This document shows positions 5,852-10,799 of a stretch of DNA of 10,799 bases, piece by piece (position 1 is the first letter of the stretch; each line of letters begins with the position of its first letter). The notes beneath the pieces were generated by a model. The model was not told the origin of the DNA. It did not search any database and saw nothing but the letters and a program-made list of their open reading frames with translations. The position numbers were made by a program, and so were the translations under genes. Source of the stretch: Bacteroidota bacterium (GTDB taxonomy: Bacteria; Bacteroidota; Bacteroidia; Bacteroidales; VadinHA17); the NCBI GenBank assembly GCA_012838685.1, contig DUOU01000201.1:1-10799 (forward strand). Direction: 5' to 3'.

Positions 5852-8800
5852 CTAAATATGGATTTTATCTTTATGTTTCGCGAATATACCAAGAAATATT
5901 GTAAACCAATGTCCCGTGAAATTTTTTCGCATCCTTTTAATTTCAAAAAACCTTACCGCCTTGGCAAATAAATCGAAATGCAATACAAAGGCCAAGATAA
6001 TATTGACGAAAAGCACAAAAACAAGGTTGAAGGTGAAAGTATCAATTTTTAGGCCAAAAAAATATTTGTTCGGGGCATAAAGATGGGCGCTAAAGTGGGG
6101 TCCCCTTTTGATAGGTGGATCCAGATAAATTGGATCAACATTTTGAACTATACTATTATCATGGACCAATAGTTTGTTCTTTTCATAATATTTTGTGACC
6201 ACCTCCTCAAGTTTATAGTTGAAATACCTCTCCTGGTAGTAATCAACTTTATCCCTGTTCAACATGTAAAAGGAATCTCTGGCATCGCTGATTTTATTGG
6301 AGTAATTTCTGAAAAGATCATAAGCCTCGTTCAAATATGTAAGGGTGATACCCGCGACCTCGGTATTGAACTCTTCGGGTGACAAAAACTCCTTCCAATC
6401 GAAGGTTGGAATAAAGTCATATTGTTCCATAACCCCGATCTCGTTGACCAACAGTTTCATCAATGGCTCAACGGTAGTTACATAGGAGCGTTCTTCCCCC
6501 TCTTTTTTGTCGATATAGGCCAATCTACATGTTTCAAGCGCTTTTTTAAGTTCAGGTATCCTGTATACGCTGTTGAAATCGGCGTTGCTTATCTTTTTCT
6601 GGAGATCGTAGTGGGTATCTCCTTCGATATTATAAACTATTCTGCTATATCTGTTGTTCTTGAACTGGGCGACCATCAGGGCCTCATATGTCCATTTGGT
6701 TGGGATAAATTCCGCTATCAACGGTACCTTGTCAACGTGGCTTATCTTTCTGTTGAGCTTATCGTAAGGAAACATGGCCCCGCTCAACACCATCATGGGT
6801 ATAATCAACAGGGGTATTACCAGGTATATCGTAATTACTGAATTAAATCCTGACGAAATTATCAACCCCAGCATATTGGCCGCTAAAGAGGTCACAAAAT
6901 ATGCCAACCAGTACTCGAAAAAAAGTCCATGCAGTTCCAATACGAAGTTGGCCGTTATCACGAACAGAAATGCCTGTACGGCCGAGATAATGGCCAGTAT
7001 CAAAATCTTTGAAGAAAGATAACTTCCCCTGCTCAGATTGAGGTATCTCTCCCTTCTCAAAATATTTCTGTCTTTGAATATCTCTTCGGCACTTATAATC
7101 ATACCCAGGAAAATAGCCACAATGACCGTCATAAAGATATAAACCGGGATATTCTCGTTTTCAGCGAAAATATATCTGCTGGAATCCGGATCAGCGATAT
7201 ATTTTATCAAAAACGGCAACAACAGTCCAAGTATCGGAGCCTCCAACAGTGTAATAACAAGATACTGGGTATTGGCAATTTTTGTTTTAATGTTCCGTTC
7301 GAAATGGATTTTCATCTGTTCGAAAATTGTGGGTATTTTCAGGTTATTATGGGGCAGTTCCTTAACATCGGTGACCGATTTCATTTTATGGTAACGCCTG
7401 AAGGCCTGCGACCACTCCTGTGGCGAGACTTTCCGTTCTTCGGTATATTGGCCGAACCCATCAATCTTTTGGGCCTCAATAATTTCAAAGATGGCTTCCG
7501 GGGTAACGTTCCCGCAGGTCGGACATTCTCCCTGACTCGCGTTAATCTGGGAGTCAAGTGTTCTGAAGTAAACCACGGCATCTATAGGATTGCCAAAGTA
7601 GGCCATTGATCCCCCCTGATCAAGAATAATGACCTTGTCAAACATCTTGAATATCTCCGATGATGGCTGGTGAATAACGCTGAAAATCAACTTTCCCTTT
7701 AACGCGAGGTATCTAAGAACACGTATTAGAAGTTCTGAGTCGCGGGACGACAATCCTGAAGTGGGTTCATCCAGGAACATTATCGACGGTTCCCTGATCA
7801 AAGATATGGCAATGTTCAGGCGCTTCCGCTCCCCACCACTGATAACCTTGTTGTAAGAAGAGCCAACTTTCAGATCCTTTTTTTCCAACAGTCCCAGACC
7901 TGATAGTATACGGTTTACCTCGCTGACTATCTTCTCTTCGCTCAAGTCCGCTAAAGACTGGCGCGCGGCGTAGTAGAGATTTTCATACACGGTGAGATCT
8001 TCAATCAGCATATCGTCTTGTGGAACATAACCCATTACCCCCTTTAGTTGGTTGTTCATCCCTTTTTCCCCATAAAGCTCTATTCCATTTACTTTTACCC
8101 TACCGGCAGAGGGTTTTTGTACCCCACAGAGCAGGTTGAGCAGTGTGGTCTTTCCGGATCCGCTTGCTCCCATAATTCCCACAAGTTTGCCTTCATCGAC
8201 CGAAAAACTGATGTCATCGATAGCTTTTACCCCGTCGGAAAATTCATATGACAGGTTTTCAACCACATAAGATAATTTATACGCTGTGCCGGCAAGAAAC
8301 CATGCCCTGACATCGCTATAGTAAATGACATCTCCATTGAGTGACTTCAATGTGCTGCCTCTGCCCAAAACATATATAAACATTGGATCGATAGGCAATC
8401 CGTTCAGGAAGAGTGGCTGATCGGAAATATATTTGACGAAATAGGTCTCAACACTCTCTTTCCGAAGAAAAGCTATATTAAATCCCTCATAACCACTTAT
8501 TGTCAGTTGTTTGCCTATCCTACATTGTCCTTCCCCGCCGCATAGCGTCAAAATAAAGGGGTCTTCAAACTCTTCGGGGCTATGTCCCCCAACAAATTTT
8601 TCTATAGATTCAACCTCTTCCCGGGATATATTCAAGAGCTTGGCTATCGTATGCATAACTTCCCTCCTCTGGGGAGTGATATGACCATCAGAATAGACCA
8701 TCTCGTAAAATCGTATAATACCGGTAACTTTCTTCTCCTGATCAAATACGCGGACAACTTTCCTGCATATTTCGAAAATTTGCACGGAGTCCTTGACATT

Positions 8801-9010
8801 TATAGGCTTCTGATCTTTTTCACCACGGCCCGCCGAAACGGGTCCCGCATATTTGTCGAATATCTCTAGGTAATTTTCTATAGAACCGCTCTGCAGCCAT
8901 TTTTCGAGAAGATTAATAACATACTTCCGCTCACTCGCTTTCACGCCACCGTCCTGTTTAAGGATAAGACCGGCCAGTTGCATCAATGCGCCCAATGTCC
9001 CCTCGCTCAT
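5852..9010 (-). CDS. ABCG-like ABC exporter with TerB-like and possible FHA-like N-terminal domains
   Basis: One chain of 1052 residues (numbered from MSEG) carries sensor, ATPase and permease parts. Residues 1-45 and 95-140 look like a TerB-type helical acidic domain (LKQDGGVKASER and MVYSDGHITPQR repeat the pattern). About 150-240 is a strand-rich segment (GQCRIGKQLTISGYE) that could be FHA-like. The ATPase has Walker A GASGSGKTT (281-289), Q-loop VPQDD, signature ISGGERKR (390-397), Walker B IMFLDEPTSG (410-419) and H-loop His447; this is ABCG-like and complete. A CPTCG pair (496-500) follows. The permease has about six helices (near 582-604, 622-642, 668-691, 699-721, 725-745, 992-1013), with a loop of about 245 residues before the last one, expected outside the cytoplasmic membrane. 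One chain supplies one ATPase and one permease, so it should work as a dimer. The substrate is unknown. An in-frame ATG at 9028 is an alternative start; MSEG is preferred by resemblance to relatives I recall. Confidence 0.9.
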   Translation of the reverse strand: MSEGTLGALMQLAGLILKQDGGVKASERKYVINLLEKWLQSGSIENYLEIFDKYAGPVSAGRGEKDQKPINVKDSVQIFEICRKVVRVFDQEKKVTGIIRFYEMVYSDGHITPQRREVMHTIAKLLNISREEVESIEKFVGGHSPEEFEDPFILTLCGGEGQCRIGKQLTISGYEGFNIAFLRKESVETYFVKYISDQPLFLNGLPIDPMFIYVLGRGSTLKSLNGDVIYYSDVRAWFLAGTAYKLSYVVENLSYEFSDGVKAIDDISFSVDEGKLVGIMGASGSGKTTLLNLLCGVQKPSAGRVKVNGIELYGEKGMNNQLKGVMGYVPQDDMLIEDLTVYENLYYAARQSLADLSEEKIVSEVNRILSGLGLLEKKDLKVGSSYNKVISGGERKRLNIAISLIREPSIMFLDEPTSGLSSRDSELLIRVLRYLALKGKLIFSVIHQPSSEIFKMFDKVIILDQGGSMAYFGNPIDAVVYFRTLDSQINASQGECPTCGNVTPEAIFEIIEAQKIDGFGQYTEERKVSPQEWSQAFRRYHKMKSVTDVKELPHNNLKIPTIFEQMKIHFERNIKTKIANTQYLVITLLEAPILGLLLPFLIKYIADPDSSRYIFAENENIPVYIFMTVIVAIFLGMIISAEEIFKDRNILRRERYLNLSRGSYLSSKILILAIISAVQAFLFVITANFVLELHGLFFEYWLAYFVTSLAANMLGLIISSGFNSVITIYLVIPLLIIPMMVLSGAMFPYDKLNRKISHVDKVPLIAEFIPTKWTYEALMVAQFKNNRYSRIVYNIEGDTHYDLQKKISNADFNSVYRIPELKKALETCRLAYIDKKEGEERSYVTTVEPLMKLLVNEIGVMEQYDFIPTFDWKEFLSPEEFNTEVAGITLTYLNEAYDLFRNYSNKISDARDSFYMLNRDKVDYYQERYFNYKLEEVVTKYYEKNKLLVHDNSIVQNVDPIYLDPPIKRGPHFSAHLYAPNKYFFGLKIDTFTFNLVFVLFVNIILAFVLHFDLFAKAVRFFEIKRMRKNFTGHWFTIFLGIFAKHKDKIHI

Positions 9011-9066
9011 AATAGCATCATGATACATAACTTCTACTTTAATATGTTACAGACAAAGCCAAAATA

Positions 9067-9102
9067 CAAACATAACATTTCTTACGAATTTTGGTGTACA
9101 AA
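9067..9102 (-). promoter_or_regulatory. Candidate promoter of the exporter operon
   Basis: On the minus strand TATGTTTG (9074-9067) is a perfect TAnnTTTG -7 box. TTTG at 9102-9099 lies 24 bases upstream, slightly wider than the usual 17-23. The -33 part lies inside the end of the preceding gene, so the exporter could be transcribed both from here and by read-through. Confidence 0.45.
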
Positions 9103-10182
9103 TTTTTTACGAATCCATCCCGGCACTATTAATGCTCCTATTAACAGGTAAGGATAATAGCTGATCAATCTCCATATTATTGCTATGGCCAATGCGAGGC
9201 TCCCCGTATGGAGAGGATCTCCGGGAATGGTATCCGAAATAAATCTGCCCAGGATTATTTCGGCGAAACCGCTGCCTCCGGGCGTGGGGCTGATTATCAT
9301 CATTATCCATGTCACCAATTGTCGGGCAAATATCAAAAAGTGCTCCTTCACGTTAAAAAAAGCCAGAAGAATGGCGTTTACGACCCAATATCGAGAGCTC
9401 CAGGACAAAAAGGTGGCCAAGAAGGCTTTTAACCAAAAACTTATCGGCTGGTCCTTAAACTCTTCCGAAGAGGCCACTATATCGTCACCCGCCTTTTCAG
9501 CCTTATCTTTCCACCGTCTTAAACCGGGAAGCTTAAATAAACCTATAAGCACTTTCTTGATGCTGGAAGGGTTGAAAAAGAGACCATACCCTACCAACAA
9601 AACCCAAAGCAATATTATTATATAGCCTATTACGGCGACAATTATCAGATTGTTCATCAATTGGGCTCCCGTTGCCACCGTTGCCGATGAAAAAAGCACT
9701 TTTCCCCCCACTATGGCCAGGATCAACGGAAACATCAACACAAAATATAGCTCATCCAGAAAAGAGGTGGCCAAAACTACCGCTGTACTTTTTCCCACGG
9801 ACAGTCCCTCCTTGTGTAAAAAGATAACCGCGAACGCGGTACCTCCAACTGTTGAGGGAGATATCGCCGAGGTGAACTCCCATAGCATGATTATCCTGAA
9901 TGCTTGTAGCCAATTTATCGTTTTGCCTGTCAAGTATCTGATTCTCAAAATATAACCAAGGTCTCGTCCAACCATAAACAACCAAGCCACAAACAACCAA
10001 AAGAGCGATCGCCATGTGAACTCCAACATACCGATAGTTGTGTTGTCAATTTCCCTGAAAATCAACAGGGCAACAACAGCGAGGCCGATAAGAACCGGCA
10101 TAATGATCTTTCCGGGATGAAGCTGACGCTTGATCTTTTCCTGGACGCTGTCGGTTTTATTTTTGGATTGATCCTGATTCAC
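9082..10182 (-). CDS. Flippase-like / LPG synthase transmembrane-region protein (YbhN/UPF0104 type)
   Basis: The 366-residue protein has a hydrophilic N-terminal tail and about eight membrane helices. It carries the family motifs WEFTSAISPSTVGGTA (101-116), SFLDELYF (140-147) and ISPTPGGSGFAE (297-308), typical of the membrane domain found alone in YbhN/UPF0104 proteins and fused to the synthase domain in MprF. The lysyl-transferring C-terminal domain of MprF is absent, so this is not itself an LPG synthase; a role in moving or presenting lipids at the cytoplasmic membrane is plausible. The start is a GTG at 10182; the next in-frame Met (10101, residue 28) would cut into QLHPGKIIMPVLIG, which resembles the family N-terminus, so the GTG is preferred. 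A -7 box ends only 5 bases upstream, suggesting a leaderless message. The exporter gene follows on the same strand. Confidence 0.9.
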   Translation of the reverse strand: MNQDQSKNKTDSVQEKIKRQLHPGKIIMPVLIGLAVVALLIFREIDNTTIGMLEFTWRSLFWLFVAWLFMVGRDLGYILRIRYLTGKTINWLQAFRIIMLWEFTSAISPSTVGGTAFAVIFLHKEGLSVGKSTAVVLATSFLDELYFVLMFPLILAIVGGKVLFSSATVATGAQLMNNLIIVAVIGYIIILLWVLLVGYGLFFNPSSIKKVLIGLFKLPGLRRWKDKAEKAGDDIVASSEEFKDQPISFWLKAFLATFLSWSSRYWVVNAILLAFFNVKEHFLIFARQLVTWIMMIISPTPGGSGFAEIILGRFISDTIPGDPLHTGSLALAIAIIWRLISYYPYLLIGALIVPGWIRKKFVHQNS

Positions 10183-10187
10183 TGAAC

Positions 10188-10195
10188 CAAAGTTA
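10188..10195 (-). promoter_or_regulatory. -7 promoter box directly before the flippase-like gene
   Basis: TAACTTTG on the minus strand matches TAnnTTTG perfectly and shares the 11-base context TTATAACTTTG with the sugar transferase promoter. No TTG at the expected -33 distance is visible (the nearest, 10207-10205, is only 9 bases away). If used, transcription would begin at about the GTG start codon. Confidence 0.4.
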
Positions 10196-10223
10196 TAAAT
10201 AAAACAATACCTATTGGGTCATA

Positions 10224-10397
10224 TTAATTTTGCCTATCCGGGTCCATCAAAAATTTGGCCATTTTTATAAGGCGATTTTTTACAAGCCTCCTCTTCAATA
10301 AACCCGCTCTTTTCCAATGTCCCTTTTGCAATGCTTTGTTATATCCAATATTTTCAAAACTCCACTGGCGAACATGACAAACATAAAGAGCGGATTG
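10224..10397 (-). pseudogene. Possible gene remnant or small basic ORF
   Basis: Between the flippase-like gene and the tRNA an open stretch of 57 codons runs on the minus strand from just after a TAA (10398-10400) to a TAA at 10224-10226. The translation is varied and protein-like, with segments such as HVRQWSFENIGYNKALQKG and a strongly basic KRRLVKNRLIKMAKF before the end DPDRQN. It has no ATG, GTG or TTG near its beginning; the first possible start is a TTG 23 codons in. It looks like the 3' end of a gene whose front is missing, or chance. No family is recognised. Confidence 0.25.
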
Positions 10398-10416
10398 TTA
10401 AAATTGGCTCAACAAC

Positions 10417-10450
10417 AAAAAAGCAGCCACATCTCTGTAACTGCTGCTTT
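10417..10450 (-). terminator. Rho-independent terminator of tRNA-Ala
   Basis: AAAGCAGC (10450-10443 on the minus strand) pairs with GCTGCTTT (10427-10420), with a 15-base loop, and is followed by further T residues (TTTTGTTGTT). It begins three bases after the tRNA 3' end and has a perfect 8-bp stem. Confidence 0.8.
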
Positions 10451-10453
10451 CCG

Positions 10454-10527
10454 TGGAGATTAGGGGAATCGAACCCCTGACCTTTTGACTGCCAGTCAAA
10501 CGCTCTAGCCAACTGAGCTAAACCCCC
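10454..10527 (-). tRNA. tRNA-Ala (anticodon GGC)
   Basis: The minus strand folds as a complete 74-base tRNA: acceptor GGGGGTT/AATCTCC with discriminator A, D-arm with AGCTCAGTTGGCTAGAGC, anticodon stem TTTGA/TCAAA with loop CTGGCAG, and T-arm AGGGG-TTCGATT-CCCCT. The anticodon is GGC, reading GCC and GCU alanine codons, and the G3-U70 wobble pair that identifies alanine tRNAs is present. CCA is not encoded (the next bases are CGG), so it must be added enzymatically. A quick reading of the plus strand could mistake the loop for glycine GCC, but the frame of the loop gives GGC. Confidence 0.95.
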
Positions 10528-10627
10528 ATCATATCAAAACCTTAATTTCTCAAGGAAAACAATATCCGAATGAAGGATTTTAACGCCGCAAATGTAATAA
10601 TTATTTTAAATCCTACCAACGAAGAGA

Positions 10628-10656
10628 TTTGATTGAAATTATATGACGCTATTTTG
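10628..10656 (+). promoter_or_regulatory. Candidate promoter of the TonB-family gene
   Basis: TTTG (10628-10631), an 18-base spacer and TATTTTG (10650-10656) approximate the Bacteroidota -33/-7 pattern, with one T short in the -7 box. It would give a leader of about 58 bases before the ATG at 10721. The rest of 10528-10720 shows no gene. Confidence 0.35.
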
Positions 10657-10720
10657 TAACTTTATCGCCCTAAAAACCGACAAATTATATTGACCCCATA
10701 ATTGCGCAGTACCTCTAAAT

Positions 10721-10799
10721 ATGATTAAGAATAATGATAAAATTCCTTCATTCGACGAAATCGTTTTTGAGTCGAGGAACAAGGAGTATGGGGCATATA
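10721..10799 (+). CDS. TonB-family energy transducer, N-terminal fragment (runs off the window)
   Basis: The first 26 codons are visible: ATG at 10721, then residues including FDEIVFESRNKEYGAY. This short motif (FD.IVFE.RNKEYGAY) is characteristic of the cytoplasmic N-terminus of Bacteroidota TonB proteins, which precedes the single membrane anchor and the periplasmic proline-rich and C-terminal domains. TonB passes proton-motive force from ExbB/ExbD to outer-membrane receptors. The remainder lies outside the window, so intactness cannot be judged. No Shine-Dalgarno sequence precedes the start (ACCTCTAAAT), as is usual in this phylum. Confidence 0.75.
   Translation, partial: MIKNNDKIPSFDEIVFESRNKEYGAY

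Noticed and set aside
6422..6841. 139-codon plus-strand frame inside the exporter gene
   Set aside because: Antisense to the permease region of the exporter; composition reflects complementary codons of hydrophobic helices.
9082..10182. Full MprF lysylphosphatidylglycerol synthase
   Set aside because: Only the membrane domain is present; the C-terminal aminoacyl-transfer domain is missing and the length fits the stand-alone YbhN-type family.
10249..10266. AAAAATTTGGCCATTTTT near-palindrome as a terminator
   Set aside because: Arms are almost only A/T, with a short GC centre, and it lies upstream of the flippase-like gene rather than after a recognised gene.
10454..10527. tRNA-Gly reading of the tRNA (anticodon GCC)
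   Set aside because: The seven-base loop is CTGGCAG, giving anticodon GGC, and the G3-U70 pair supports alanine.

Overview
The window reads as a chromosomal segment of a Bacteroidota (Bacteroidetes) bacterium, most likely Bacteroidales or a near relative. The evidence is the AT-rich, TAnnTTTG-type promoter boxes in front of several genes, the lack of Shine-Dalgarno sequences, a Bacteroidota-style sugar transferase, a DUF6427-like membrane protein, an ABCG-like exporter of a type I associate with this phylum, and the typical N-terminus of a Bacteroidota TonB protein at the right edge. There is no sign of a plasmid, phage, transposon or CRISPR array. The species cannot be named from the sequence alone.

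Layout. Positions 1-300 hold no gene. They look like the upstream leader of an rRNA operon running leftwards out of the window: a boxA-like antitermination sequence on the minus strand, then an unusually GC-rich block full of inverted repeats, then an AT-rich stretch where the promoter should lie. Next comes a minus-strand polyprenyl-phosphate sugar-1-phosphate transferase (455-2014) with a hairpin/T-tract terminator. Divergent from it, from a shared promoter region, is a plus-strand pair: purD (purine synthesis) overlapping by 4 bases a polytopic membrane protein (DUF6427-like).

A minus-strand block of four genes covers 4432-10182. In transcription order it encodes a flippase/LPG-synthase-type membrane protein (YbhN/UPF0104-like), a 1052-residue ABCG-like exporter with TerB-like and possible FHA-like N-terminal domains, a helical lipoprotein, and a small secreted four-cysteine protein. 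The last three are closely packed and probably form one envelope system: exporter, periplasmic-side lipoprotein and secreted partner. The exporter has its own candidate promoter overlapping the end of the preceding gene.

The right end holds a 271-base intergenic stretch with a possible gene remnant, a minus-strand tRNA-Ala(GGC) with its terminator, and the first 26 codons of a plus-strand TonB-family gene that runs off the window. The best candidate for a poorly described system is the exporter/lipoprotein/secreted-protein cassette. The oddest DNA is the GC-rich structured block at the left edge.
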